Shown here piece after piece: positions 39,310-48,322 of a DNA stretch of 64,000 bases. The translations under genes were made by a program, and so were the position numbers. Each line of letters begins with the position of its first letter. Within the stretch, counting starts at the first letter, position 1. This DNA is from an uncultured Opitutales bacterium. GTDB lineage: Bacteria; Verrucomicrobiota; Verrucomicrobiia; Opitutales; Intestinicryptomonadaceae. The DNA is taken from positions 62,001 to 126,000 of the forward strand of contig URAK01000008.1 in the NCBI GenBank assembly GCA_900545705.1, in the 5' to 3' direction. The notes under the pieces were generated by a model. That model had not been told where the DNA came from. It made no database searches and was given only the letters and a program-made list of their open reading frames with translations.

Positions 39310-39575
39310 CTGTGCGCTAAATTTCTCGCGTCCAAGCCCGCTCTCTATGCGTCTTAAAGCATTTTTTTGCTAAAATGCTAAGCATGCCTTCAAAAAATAT
39401 CGGAAGGCACGCCTAAGCCCGGCGACAATCCTAATGATAAAAATCCCGTCCACTACGCCTTATGAAACGCAGCTGCCCGCCGCCATGAGAACGCGCGGAT
39501 TGACGCTATCTTGCCGCGCGGCAAAGCGCATGCCGCGCGCTGCTATATACTATATAAAAGCGCGCAAAAATTGGG
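39310..39575. other. Intergenic stretch without recognised features
   Basis: Between the glnS upstream elements and the end of the phosphatase gene. GC-rich in part, but no credible coding frame or terminator. Confidence 0.4.
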
Positions 39576-40943
39576 CTATCGGACGAGTTTTTTTAGTATT
39601 TTCGCAATGTCCGTATTGTCTATCGTCCCCGAAAACTTTTCGGATTTAACACCCGCGGCAGAAGTCTCGACTGGCAGAGCCGTATGCGCATGGCTCGTCC
39701 AAGCAAGCCCCGCCTTGTTGTTCAATATCTTCGCCGCTACGAACGACAGCTCATCGCCCTTTGGCTCGTCTTTCCACTCCTCAAACGCCTCTTTGAGCTC
39801 GTCTACCTCCTCCTTTGAGAGCGCAAGCCCAGCTTTTGAACCTTCGTCGAAAACAAATCCAAATGTCTTAGACAATAGCGCCTTTACTCCGCCAAATTCA
39901 AGGTATTCATTTTCCTTCAAAAGGCGGCGCAGGCTGGAGTCAAACACGCCCCTTGTTGTTTTCTGGGCGTTCAAGCGCTCCAAGTAGGAATTGTAGGCAG
40001 TGCCGTCGCTGCCCATTGTGAGCCCGCCTGTTTCATGGTCTGCCGTGACTACCACAAGCGTGTCTTCGGGGTTTTTCCTCAGAAATTCCAGCGCAACCCC
40101 GACCGCTTTGTCAAAATCTATTATTTCAGAAACCACCGCAGCCGCGTCGTTGGCATGGCACGCCCAATCTATTTTCCCGCCCTCGACCATGATAAAAAAT
40201 CCCTTGTCGTTGTCGAGAAGCTCTATCGCCTTTTTAGTAAATTCAGATATGCGCGCGGACGAAGGGTTGTCGAGATAGTATTCGAGCGCCCCGTCGGAAC
40301 CCGTCGCTATTACCTTTCCGCAGCCGGGCTTTAACGCTCTGAGAGCTTCCATGTCGCGGCGCACGACCTTGTATCCGGCCTTTTCTGCCAATCCGTAAAT
40401 GTCGCCCTTGTAAGCCTTCGACTTTTTGTCGTCGCTCTTGCCAATGCCGCCGCCTCCGAAAAAGTCGAAGCCGGAGGCTATCATATCAAGCGCCAATTCG
40501 TAATAATTTCCACGGTTTGGATTGTGCCCGTAGAAGGCGGAGGGAGTCGCGTGATTTAAGGTGACGCTAGTCAGAATCCCGACTTTTCTTCCGGAATCCC
40601 GCGCGACCTCGGCAATGGATTGAAGCCTTGCGCCGTCCGCCCCAACGCCTATCGCCCCGTTCTTAGTTTTGACTCCGCACGCTATCGCCGTGCCGCTCGC
40701 GGCGGAATCCGTAATGAATGAGCTCTTTGAGCGGGTGATTGTCAGAGCCTGGTGCGGCATGGAATTCATCGCGAGCCCCTTCCCCGTATTTATGCGCGAA
40801 AATTCCTCGGCTGTCATTCTTTGCGGTATAGACATTCCGTCTCCGATAAATAGAAAAACGTATTTTACCGTCTCACCCGCATAAAGCGCCAAAGACGACA
40901 TTAGTATCGCCGCCGTAAAAAATATGTATTTTAGCAGTTTCAT
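39576..40943 (-). CDS. Alkaline phosphatase, periplasmic (PhoA family)
   Basis: About 455 residues from the ATG at 40943, which has a good Shine-Dalgarno (GGAG) and begins a signal peptide ('LLKYIFFTAAILMSSLALYA'). 'VFLFIGDGMS' holds the first metal-binding Asp, 'ITDSAASGTAIACG' the nucleophile Ser, and 'VVVTADHETGG' the Asp-His pair of the second metal site. It releases phosphate from monoesters in the periplasm. A longer frame reaches 41003 but lacks a better start. The TIM-barrel isomerase-like gene upstream ends 88 bp before this start and may be co-transcribed. Confidence 0.92.
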   Translation of the reverse strand: MKLLKYIFFTAAILMSSLALYAGETVKYVFLFIGDGMSIPQRMTAEEFSRINTGKGLAMNSMPHQALTITRSKSSFITDSAASGTAIACGVKTKNGAIGVGADGARLQSIAEVARDSGRKVGILTSVTLNHATPSAFYGHNPNRGNYYELALDMIASGFDFFGGGGIGKSDDKKSKAYKGDIYGLAEKAGYKVVRRDMEALRALKPGCGKVIATGSDGALEYYLDNPSSARISEFTKKAIELLDNDKGFFIMVEGGKIDWACHANDAAAVVSEIIDFDKAVGVALEFLRKNPEDTLVVVTADHETGGLTMGSDGTAYNSYLERLNAQKTTRGVFDSSLRRLLKENEYLEFGGVKALLSKTFGFVFDEGSKAGLALSKEEVDELKEAFEEWKDEPKGDELSFVAAKILNNKAGLAWTSHAHTALPVETSAAGVKSEKFSGTIDNTDIAKILKKLVR

Positions 40944-41031
40944 TTTCCACTCCGTTTCCAAGATTATATCAACTTGCAAGAGCCGCTCCCGCAAAGAAAA
41001 CATCTCCCGAATGCCCTCGAGATTGTCGGGC

Positions 41032-41919
41032 CTACACTACATCTATCGAGCGGACGCTGTCCACAAAGAACTCGTCGCCCTCGGAGGTCGCTTTTGACTG
41101 CACGAGCTCAAGGCCTATTATTCCGTCGTACCCTTTCTTATGAATGTGCTCCATAATTTTTTTATAGTTTATTTCCCCCGTGCCCGGCTCGTTGCGACCG
41201 GGATTGTCGGCAATCTGAAAGTAGGCAATTTCGTCCCAGGCAGCGTCGATGTTTTCAATGAGGTTTCCCTCGGTGACCTGCTGGTGGTAGAGGTCGTTTA
41301 AAATCTTGCATTTTGGGCTTCCGACAGCCTTGCACACTGCGTATGCCTGCGGAATTCTTTTAAGCCAAAGTCCTGGGTGGTTCTTTATGTTGAGAGACTC
41401 CAACACCATAATAGGCCCGTCGTTTTTCTCGAGAAAATCTGCGGCATATTTTAGGTGCTCGACAGCATTTGAGAATTGATAGCCGTATTCAAGGCTCGGG
41501 TCCTCCGCCCCTATTACAACAGTAAACCATTTAGCCCCCGCGCGCTTTCCGACTTCGAGAGCCGACTCCATGATGGAGCGCACCATGCGTTTAACTCCCT
41601 CTTTGTCGCGTATGCGCGATTTTGGGTCGAGAATGTTTCCTGTGAGGTTCGGAACCTCCCAGCTTCCTACGCGCGGAGCAAATACGCCCATCTGCATTCC
41701 GAGTTTTTCCATCTGCCTTGCGACAGCCTTTTGCTCCTCGACGGGAAGTTCACCGTATTCGTTAAACTCCATTGCGCGGAACCCGGCGTCATAAAAAACT
41801 TTAACCTTGTCGGCGGGCGAAAGTTTTGCCGCGCGCCCGGAGAAATGCCGGCACCAACCGCTCGGGTTTGGCGCGAATTTTAGGTTGAAAGGTTGCCCTG
41901 GTGTTTTTTCTGAGTCCAT
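41032..41919 (-). CDS. Hydroxypyruvate isomerase-like TIM-barrel protein
   Basis: About 295 residues from the ATG at 41919; the frame extends to 41982 but the extra part has no domain character. The fold is AP-endonuclease-2/xylose isomerase-like: 'YDAGFRAMEFNEYGELP', 'GAKWFTVVIGAEDP', 'IMVLESLN' (Glu ligand), 'KILNDLYHQQVTEGNL' (Asp-x-x-His ligands), 'EIAYFQIADNPGRNEPGTGEINY' and 'GIIGLEL'. This arrangement matches hydroxypyruvate isomerase (Hyi) and sugar epimerase relatives. No Tat or Sec signal. Two inverted repeats upstream are candidate operators. Confidence 0.85.
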   Translation of the reverse strand: MDSEKTPGQPFNLKFAPNPSGWCRHFSGRAAKLSPADKVKVFYDAGFRAMEFNEYGELPVEEQKAVARQMEKLGMQMGVFAPRVGSWEVPNLTGNILDPKSRIRDKEGVKRMVRSIMESALEVGKRAGAKWFTVVIGAEDPSLEYGYQFSNAVEHLKYAADFLEKNDGPIMVLESLNIKNHPGLWLKRIPQAYAVCKAVGSPKCKILNDLYHQQVTEGNLIENIDAAWDEIAYFQIADNPGRNEPGTGEINYKKIMEHIHKKGYDGIIGLELVQSKATSEGDEFFVDSVRSIDVV

Positions 41920-42167
41920 AAGATTTTTTACCGTAAATTTGTCCTGATGATTTTCTTTCTTTAAGAGGCAATCTTCAATCAAATTTTTGCTGTTTTAATA
42001 TTTTACCGTTAATTCCGATTTTTGCCGTTTTTTGACCATAAACCGAAAAAGAAGTAAAAAAAGCTTTTTGAATTATTCTGAAATATGAATTCCTCTGCAA
42101 GCGTATAGGTTTAAAAGTATTAATAATAATTTGCCTTCATAATTTTTGCAATGGGCTAAGAAAGGTT

Positions 42168-42254
42168 TTGACTTACAGTCAATTTTTGGGATACTTATAG
42201 AAATAATCTAAAGAGGTTCATTAAAGTTGAAAAGTGTTGCAAAGTGCTGCAACA
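42168..42254. promoter_or_regulatory. Two perfect inverted repeats upstream of the isomerase-like gene
   Basis: TTGAC-TTACA-GTCAA lies at 42168-42182 and TGTTGCA-N6-TGCAACA at 42235-42254. Both lie between the leftward isomerase-like gene and the rightward tRNA-Leu and have the form of repressor operators (the second resembles LacI-type sites in symmetry). Confidence 0.45.
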
Positions 42255-42374
42255 TTTCAGGTGAAAAATTCCGAATTCTTAACGACTTCTCGGTAAATTT
42301 GGAAATTCACTTGAATTGGAGATACACTATCAAAGGCTTTTAAACAAAGCAAATGCGGCAAATAAAAATTTTTT

Positions 42375-42457
42375 GCTCGGGTGGCGGAATGGTAGACGCA
42401 GCGGACTTAAAATCCGCTGGCTTAACGGCCGTACGGGTTCGAGTCCCGTCCCGAGTA
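42375..42457 (+). tRNA. tRNA-Leu (anticodon UAA)
   Basis: The 83-nt sequence folds as a type II tRNA. Acceptor arms are GCTCGGG and CCCGAGT (terminal G:U), the anticodon stem is GCGGA/TCCGC with loop CTTAAAA, and a long variable arm is present. The T arm is ACGGG-TTCGAGT-CCCGT. The anticodon UAA reads leucine codon UUA. The CCA end is not encoded. Confidence 0.95.
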
Positions 42458-42801
42458 CACTTCGCTTTTTTGGCACACTGGCGCAGTTTTTTCTCTTAAT
42501 ATAAATTTGGGCGCGAGAGGAAAAATATTTTAACTTTCGGCACACTTATTTTGCGGCGATTCTCGTGCCTAAATATCCGCGCATGCAAAACCACATATTT
42601 TGTTAAACCATACGCTTTGCCCTCCCTAAAAATCTAAACTCAACACACGGCTTTCATACAGAACCAATGCCCGCAAGCGCAAAAATTAAAAAATCTAAGC
42701 GCACGTTGAGAAATCGAAAAACCGGCTTCCATTGTGTCTTTTTCCGACACTCGAAACCGTCCCCCAAACGCCCTCCGGCACACTTTAAATCCATATTTCA
42801 A
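42458..42801. other. Gene-free stretch between tRNA-Leu and the beta-helix gene
   Basis: No coding frame or second tRNA. No integrase gene or repeated tRNA 3' end was seen, so there is no sign of an integrated element at this tRNA. Confidence 0.5.
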
Positions 42802-42829
42802 TTGACTGACTTTTAGGAAAAAATATTTC
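42802..42829 (+). promoter_or_regulatory. Candidate promoter of the beta-helix gene, possibly leaderless
   Basis: TTGACT (42802-42807), a 16-bp spacer and TATTTC (42824-42829) are followed 6 nt later by the ATG at 42836. An AGGA further up is 17 nt from the ATG, too far to act as a normal ribosome binding site. Confidence 0.4.
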
Positions 42830-42835
42830 TAAATT

Positions 42836-43936
42836 ATGAATATTTTTAAAGTTTGTGCATTCGTTTCGATCATTCTAATTTCCTGTATTTCCTATGCTCA
42901 ATCTAACACGGGAAAAGACAATAACCTTGAAGACTTTCCCCGATTGGCAGGCGAGAAATACGACTCCGCAAGAATACAGCGCGCAATAGACGCCTCGGCA
43001 TTCCGCGTCCTAAAAATTCCCGCGGGCGACTATCTGCTGGACAAGCCGCTTAAAATTGAGAATTGCGCGTCCCTCGACATGCACAAGTCGGCAAATTTCA
43101 CACCCGTATCCGAGATGGAATATATGCTTACTTTCGACGGCGCGCGCGGTTTTTTGGGGAAGCCTCCGTTTTCATTTGGCGAAGACCACAATCTGTTTAT
43201 AAAAGGCGGGAACTTCAACTGCAAGGGAATGTCCGGCGGAGTTCTCATAATGAACTACCACCACTTTACCTATAAGGATTCTACCATACGCAACGCCAAA
43301 ACCTCAGGCCTTAGAGTGGACAGTTCCCTAAAGCCGGGCGGTCAAGGATACGAGCTGGTTGCAAGCAATATATACTTGCGCTGCACAATGAGTGGGCTTG
43401 CCGGAAATGTCGGCATACTGTCGAACGACGGCGACAACCATTTTATAGACTGTATTGTAATAGACTACACTACCGGAATATTTGTGCGCAACGGCGGCGG
43501 ATTGAGATTGACCCGCTGCCATGTATGGGGCGGGCCGGTTCCTCCAGCAAAAAAGGGCGAGCTCCCGGAAATGATAAAAGATTCCGTATGCTTTAAACTA
43601 ACTGCCGGAGACACTCTGCTAACGGACTGCTATGCCGATACGGGCATGACCGGCTTTTTAGTCGACGGCTACCAAGTGCGCCTAATAGGCTGCTCGTATT
43701 ACAACAATTACAAAGCATTTAAAATGGATAATCCTGTCGCAGTAGAGCACAAAAAGGGGAAATTGCTCGTTCAAGGCTGCCTTTTTACCAAAACATCGCC
43801 CCACGCAAAATTATACAAAGGCAACGGAAGAGATTTAATTTGGAATAGCAACATCATAAACGGATTCAAAGAAAGCGAATTTGGACTGCCGGAAAATATC
43901 ACAGATTATCCTGATATTAGAGTAGACTTCTATTAA
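42836..43936 (+). CDS. Secreted pectate-lyase-like beta-helix protein
   Basis: 366 residues with a signal peptide (1-21, 'CISYA'). 'YDSARIQRAIDASAFRVLKIPAGDYLLDKPLKI' is the usual opening of Pectate_lyase_3-type right-handed beta-helices, followed by strands with short turns ('NLFIKGGNFNCKGMSGGVLIMNYHHFTYKDSTIRNA', 'HFIDCIVIDYTTGIFVRNGGGLRLTRCHVWGG'). It may be a lyase, a hydrolase or a tailspike-like scaffold; no catalytic residue can be assigned. It is convergent with the porin gene, with the porin terminator between. Confidence 0.78.
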   Translation: MNIFKVCAFVSIILISCISYAQSNTGKDNNLEDFPRLAGEKYDSARIQRAIDASAFRVLKIPAGDYLLDKPLKIENCASLDMHKSANFTPVSEMEYMLTFDGARGFLGKPPFSFGEDHNLFIKGGNFNCKGMSGGVLIMNYHHFTYKDSTIRNAKTSGLRVDSSLKPGGQGYELVASNIYLRCTMSGLAGNVGILSNDGDNHFIDCIVIDYTTGIFVRNGGGLRLTRCHVWGGPVPPAKKGELPEMIKDSVCFKLTAGDTLLTDCYADTGMTGFLVDGYQVRLIGCSYYNNYKAFKMDNPVAVEHKKGKLLVQGCLFTKTSPHAKLYKGNGRDLIWNSNIINGFKESEFGLPENITDYPDIRVDFY

Positions 43937-44014
43937 ACACAGTTTTCCCACAATAAGCCCGCGCAGATAAAGTATGCAAAATCGCAAGAACGCAAAAATA
44001 AATTTTTCTGCCGC

Positions 44015-44046
44015 AAAAAAACGCGGGGAGTATTGCTCCCCGCGTT
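44015..44046 (-). terminator. Terminator of the porin gene
   Basis: Perfect 11-bp stem AACGCGGGGAG/CTCCCCGCGTT with a 5-nt loop; on the minus strand it runs into TTTTT. It also lies at the end of the convergent beta-helix gene. Confidence 0.88.
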
Positions 44047-44077
44047 AATTTTCCATTATATTTCTCAACCAAACTAC

Positions 44078-45325
44078 TTAAAAGTTGACTTCCACGCGCG
44101 CCCCCACGACATACGCCGCTCCGGAAATCCCTTTGCCGGGGTTCATAAATATCTGCATGTCCGGCTGCAATACTATCGCAGGCGTCAATCGGCATTGGTA
44201 TGTAATTTCAAGGGTTCCCTCGTAATGCGAATACGATTCGCGCGCCCCGCGTTCATTTTCTATTACGGAAAACGCCGCCGCGAATATATCCCCTTCCCTT
44301 CCGGGAATCGGCCCAAACCAGTTAATTCCGAAATCCGCATAAAAGTTCTGGTCGGAAGCGTTTGCCTGCGGGACAATTCCAAGTCTCGCGAATACCCCGA
44401 AGAGCCTGTTCCCGTCGGAATCAAGAACCAAGTCTTGCTGTATGCCGAAGTAAAACGAATAAAAGCTTCCAGCGTCTATCTTGTCAAAATTTACATTTGA
44501 AGGATCGCTGTGCCAGTTTCCGCCAAACATTGCCCTACCTTCCAATCCGCCTATTTTATAGTTATAGCCAAGCTGGTACCAAAGTGCGACTGTGTCAAAA
44601 GTGTTTGAGTAATCAAAGCCGTTGTTGCTTGAAATATCCTCGCCGACATTTCCGTTATAGATTCCAAGCATAAGGCTAAAATTTTCGCGCGAGTAATATA
44701 CCACCGCCCCCGGCGTTGCCACATTGTACTGAGAAAACAGCTGGGCAGGCGCAACATTGGGCATCGCGCCCAGCGAGGAATTCAAAAATACGTCGGAATA
44801 ATCCATTCCCATAAAGTCTTCGTCTGCTGCAAGCTGCCCTATCCGCAAGCCAAAATTACCGAACTTAGTCTCAATTTCGTTCGCATAGTATATTTCAAAC
44901 ACCCGCGCCATGTTTCCCGCCACTATATTTGAAAAACACCCTTGCGACGAATCCAGCCCGCCAAGTGCTCCACCGCTGCTTTGCGCATAGTAAAACGCGC
45001 TCGCGCCTATCCTTCCCGCCCCTTCGCCGACTATCGCCGATAAATTCTGCTCGAATCCTATTGTAATTAGAGTGTCGAACAATGTTTTTATGTCGGAACC
45101 GCGCGAAACGTCCGACCATCCCTCGCCCGTCCATACGGCAAACGGAGAAAATCCGCTGTCGGGCGCAATTTTTTCGATTGCCTCCCCTGTGAATAATGTC
45201 TCCCGATCATGCCATCGGAGATCTCTGTATGCCTGTGTCGCCACAGTTTCGCTGTCCTCTGCATATATTGACAAAGCAAGTATAGTTGCGGCTATCGACG
45301 CTATTACTTTTTTTTCTGTATTCAT
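44078..45325 (-). CDS. OprB-family carbohydrate-selective porin
   Basis: 415 residues: signal peptide (1-22, 'ALSIYA'), then a 16-18-strand outer-membrane barrel pattern of alternating strands ('KFGNFGLRIGQLAADEDFMGMDYSDVFLNSSLGAMPN', 'TPGAVVYYSRENFSLMLGIYNGN') and the diagnostic OprB ending 'YEGTLEITYQCRLTPAIVLQPDMQIFMNPGKG' with a terminal 'VNF'. It admits sugars across the outer membrane. AAGGA lies about 7 nt before the ATG. A promoter at 45449-45477 has a palindrome filling its spacer, suggesting repression by a regulator that senses nutrients. Confidence 0.92.
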   Translation of the reverse strand: MNTEKKVIASIAATILALSIYAEDSETVATQAYRDLRWHDRETLFTGEAIEKIAPDSGFSPFAVWTGEGWSDVSRGSDIKTLFDTLITIGFEQNLSAIVGEGAGRIGASAFYYAQSSGGALGGLDSSQGCFSNIVAGNMARVFEIYYANEIETKFGNFGLRIGQLAADEDFMGMDYSDVFLNSSLGAMPNVAPAQLFSQYNVATPGAVVYYSRENFSLMLGIYNGNVGEDISSNNGFDYSNTFDTVALWYQLGYNYKIGGLEGRAMFGGNWHSDPSNVNFDKIDAGSFYSFYFGIQQDLVLDSDGNRLFGVFARLGIVPQANASDQNFYADFGINWFGPIPGREGDIFAAAFSVIENERGARESYSHYEGTLEITYQCRLTPAIVLQPDMQIFMNPGKGISGAAYVVGARVEVNF

Positions 45326-45448
45326 ATATTTTCCTTTTTCTAATTTTTTTTAGCTACGCTTGTTTTTTAAAAAGATATCCGTCGTTGCCCGTTTTTTTTA
45401 CAGCTATGGGACGCATACCCGCCAAAAAGGGAAAGCAAATTTAGCCGC

Positions 45449-45500
45449 ATAAAAGTTAGATTAGACTAACTTGTCAATTAAATTATTAGACCCATCTAAC
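45449..45500 (-). promoter_or_regulatory. Porin promoter with embedded operator palindromes
   Basis: On the minus strand TTGACA (45477-45472), a 17-bp spacer and TTTTAT (45454-45449). Nearly the whole spacer is the palindrome GTTAG-N6-CTAAC (45455-45470). A related half-palindrome TTAGA-CCCA-TCTAA lies just upstream (45487-45499). A bound protein would block RNA polymerase. The 5' leader would be about 115 nt. Confidence 0.6.
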
Positions 45501-45924
45501 TTTTTTACAAAAAAATTTTCCATTCTTCATTAATGATTTTCGCCTATGAAACTGCCAAAAAGCTTAACGATAAAAGAAATTTTTTGCGCAGCCCCGCGCA
45601 ATCCGCCTTAGTCAATTTGCATACAAAACCCAAAACATTCCGTTAAATAAGCAGAACCATCGCACTTCCTGCGCGCGGAATCTTGGGAAGCCCGCCGCGA
45701 ACTAAATCCGCCGAACTTCACTTAGTCGCCCAACAAAATATTAGCGCAATACATATAAAGTAGTGCCCCCTTGCGCATGCCTATTGCATTGCGCTCCGCG
45801 CATTGCACTGTTTGCAACATGCGCATATCTGCACATTAAAAAAGCACCGTTATAAGAAAATTAAATGGGGAAAGCTCGAAATTAACAAGCCTCCGCAATA
45901 AAATAATTAGCATCACTAATGCGT
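45501..45924. other. Gene-free stretch between the porin promoter and the hisH terminator
   Basis: No coding frame supported. A TTAG-N5-CTAA element lies at about 45907-45919. Otherwise nothing recognised. Confidence 0.4.
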
Positions 45925-45956
45925 AAAAAAAACCGGGCAATCCCACACCCGGTTTT
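45925..45956 (-). terminator. Terminator of the aroC-his operon
   Basis: On the minus strand AAAACCGGG-loop-CCCGGTTTT (9 bp) followed by more T residues, 22 bp below the hisH stop. Confidence 0.88.
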
Positions 45957-45978
45957 CGCAAAAAAAGCAAAAATCAAT

Positions 45979-46620
45979 TTACATGCGCGAGTGGCATTTC
46001 AAAAAGTTGGAGTAAAAGAGCAACCCTTTCTTCTGGCTCTTCTCCGGGTGGAACTGGCAAGCTACAAGATTGCCGCAAGATATGGCGCTCGTAAATTTTT
46101 GCCCGCCGTATTCCGTCGTCCCCAATACAATGTCAGTTCTCGGGGTATCCACATAATAACTGTGGACAAAATAAAACTGGTCTTCAGAAGATAATCCTTC
46201 AAGCAGGCGCTCGTTGCCCTCACGCCTAAATTCCACATTATCCCACCCCATGTGCGGAACTTTATACCCGCGCGGGAGATTCAATTTTTTTACGTTTCCT
46301 TCAAATATTCCCAAACATTCCGTGCCGCCACCCTCCTCGGAAAACTCGAAAAGCGCCTGCAAGCCAAGGCATATCCCAAAGAACGGCTTGTCTGCCGCTA
46401 TCCAGTCGCGTATTGCAGTGTCGAAACCGGTGCTCTTTAAGAGCTTCATTGTATCTGCAACTGCCCCCTGCCCCGGAAAGACAAGCAAATCGTCGCCTTC
46501 AATTTCCGATGGCGAAGAAATAATCCGCGCCTTTGCGCCAACCGCCTCCCACGCGCGAAAAACGCTGCGCAGATTGCCCATTCCGTAGTCTATTATCGCC
46601 GTCTTTGCGCCGACTGACAT
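45979..46620 (-). CDS. hisH: Imidazole glycerol phosphate synthase, glutaminase subunit HisH
   Basis: 213 residues. The class I glutamine amidotransferase nucleophile Cys84 is in '[13 protein letters not shown]', and the His-Glu pair is in '[12 protein letters not shown]' near the C terminus; '[12 protein letters not shown]' is the typical start. It supplies ammonia to HisF in histidine synthesis. HisF is not in this window. It is the last gene of the operon; hisB ends 2 bp upstream. Confidence 0.96.
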   Translation of the reverse strand: MSVGAKTAIIDYGMGNLRSVFRAWEAVGAKARIISSPSEIEGDDLLVFPGQGAVADTMKLLKSTGFDTAIRDWIAADKPFFGICLGLQALFEFSEEGGGTECLGIFEGNVKKLNLPRGYKVPHMGWDNVEFRREGNERLLEGLSSEDQFYFVHSYYVDTPRTDIVLGTTEYGGQKFTSAISCGNLVACQFHPEKSQKKGLLFYSNFLKCHSRM

Positions 46621-46622
46621 AT

Positions 46623-47216
46623 TTATATCGATCCTTTCGTGGTTGGCAGCGCTCCTCCGAGCCGCCCATCTATCTCGACAGCCCTTCTAAGCGCCTTCGC
46701 GAAACATTTGAATGCCGCCTCAGCAACATGGTGCGGCTCGCCCCCGTAAATCAGCGACACATGCAGGTTCGCCCCGGCTTCGTTGGCAAACGCCTGAAAG
46801 AATTCGCGGCAAAGCGAAACGTTGAAGTCGCGCACGCGCGCGTCTTTATCGCCTAAATCGTACACCAAAATTGGCCTGTTAGACAAGTCAAGCGCAACTC
46901 TCACGAGGGTCTCGTCCATAGGCAGAATGAAAAATCCGTACCTAAAAATGCCTGCCTTGTCTCCGAGCGCCTCGCGAAACGCGCGCCCCAAGACTATCCC
47001 GACATCCTCTACCGTGTGGTGGTAGTCTATGTCTATGTCGCCAGAAGCCTTTATTTTCAAATCGAACAGCCCGTGCCGCGCGAAGAGCTCGAGCATATGG
47101 TTGAAGAACGGTATGGAAGTGTCTATTTCGTAATTTCCGGAGCCGTCTATATTCAGCTCTATATTTACGTCAGTCTCTTTTGTTTTGCGCGCTATTTTGG
47201 ATATTCTCGACTTCAT
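46623..47216 (-). CDS. hisB: Imidazoleglycerol-phosphate dehydratase HisB
   Basis: 197 residues, monofunctional (no phosphatase domain). The manganese-binding motifs '[13 protein letters not shown]' and '[14 protein letters not shown]' and the later repeat '[25 protein letters not shown]' are intact. The start at 47216 overlaps the hisC stop in a TAATG junction, which signals re-initiation; an ATG at 47234 would add six residues and lie inside hisC. It dehydrates imidazole glycerol phosphate to imidazole acetol phosphate. Confidence 0.95.
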   Translation of the reverse strand: MKSRISKIARKTKETDVNIELNIDGSGNYEIDTSIPFFNHMLELFARHGLFDLKIKASGDIDIDYHHTVEDVGIVLGRAFREALGDKAGIFRYGFFILPMDETLVRVALDLSNRPILVYDLGDKDARVRDFNVSLCREFFQAFANEAGANLHVSLIYGGEPHHVAEAAFKCFAKALRRAVEIDGRLGGALPTTKGSI

Positions 47217-48322
47217 TATTCGCCTTTCTTCCACTCGATTGCCGCCGCCCTGAACGCCTCCATCTGCCCCGGGGTCCCCACGGTCAGGCGTATCGACTTG
47301 TTTACGTTCTTATCTTTCGGGAAATAGCGCAAGAGTATTTTTTTCGAGCGCAGGTATTCAAAGAGCGACGACGCCTCCGACACCGACGCCTTCTTCCCGT
47401 CACGAAACGGCTCAAACAATATAAAATTGCTAGAGCTCTTGATGTACTTCCAGCCTATCGAATCGAAAAACTTTTCCGTCGCGCTGCGCTCTGCTATGAC
47501 TTTCCCAACGCATTCCAAATGGTATGGAGCGTCCCTCAGCGCGGCGACTCCCGCGGCCTGCGCGAGCCTGTCTAAATTGTAGCTGTCCCTCACCCTGTCG
47601 AGAATTTCTATTATTGCCGGCTGCGCAAACGCCCAGCCTATCCTCATTCCGGCAAGTCCCCAGCCCTTGGAAGACGTACCCGTCACTATCAGGTTTTCGT
47701 ACTTCTTTACAAGCGGAATGGCGGTCTCCCTCGCAAACGGCGCGTATGCCTCGTCCACAAGGACTATCCCGCCAAAGTTTTCGCATATTTCCGCAACGGC
47801 GTTCAGCCCGAAACCTTTGCCTGTAGGAGCATTGGGATTCGTAAAGAAAAAAATGTTTGCGCCGCTTGAAAATATTTTCTCGAACGGAATTTCGAGATCG
47901 CCCGCAAATGGTATTTGGATTATCTCCGCCCCCTGTATCTTTGCGAGAACCGGATATAGGGAGTAGCTCGGATCTATTGTGGCAATTTTAAGAGACTCGT
48001 CGGAGAACGCCCTGACCGCCAAGTTTAGCGCGTCGTCGGAGCCGTTTGCGGCAAACGCATACTCGGCCTCCATGCCGTAGTACTCAGCAACTGCCTTTCT
48101 AAGCTCACGCGAATAAGGGTCTGGATACAGCCTGAGCATTTCACCGTCGGGGCCCATTGCAGAAATTACCGCCTCGCGCACTTTCGGAGACGGCGCGTAC
48201 GGCAACTCATTCGTGTTCAGTTTTACCCAGCCGCTCTCGCCGGGCTGTTCCCCAGGCGTGTACGGCGACATTTTCCTAACGCTTGCGGATACTTTGTCGT
48301 TTAGCGCAAATTTATTTTTCAT
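47216..48322 (-). CDS. hisC: Histidinol-phosphate aminotransferase HisC
   Basis: 368 residues, fold-type I PLP enzyme. '[14 protein letters not shown]' and '[17 protein letters not shown]' are family motifs; the PLP lysine is in '[20 protein letters not shown]' (about 213), and '[21 protein letters not shown]' closes the protein. It transfers an amino group to imidazole acetol phosphate. Its start overlaps the preceding CobW-like gene by 11 bp. Confidence 0.95.
   Translation of the reverse strand: MKNKFALNDKVSASVRKMSPYTPGEQPGESGWVKLNTNELPYAPSPKVREAVISAMGPDGEMLRLYPDPYSRELRKAVAEYYGMEAEYAFAANGSDDALNLAVRAFSDESLKIATIDPSYSLYPVLAKIQGAEIIQIPFAGDLEIPFEKIFSSGANIFFFTNPNAPTGKGFGLNAVAEICENFGGIVLVDEAYAPFARETAIPLVKKYENLIVTGTSSKGWGLAGMRIGWAFAQPAIIEILDRVRDSYNLDRLAQAAGVAALRDAPYHLECVGKVIAERSATEKFFDSIGWKYIKSSSNFILFEPFRDGKKASVSEASSLFEYLRSKKILLRYFPKDKNVNKSIRLTVGTPGQMEAFRAAAIEWKKGE

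Noticed and set aside
42375..42457. An integrated element at tRNA-Leu.
   Set aside because: No integrase gene and no repeat of the tRNA 3' end was found on either side within the window.
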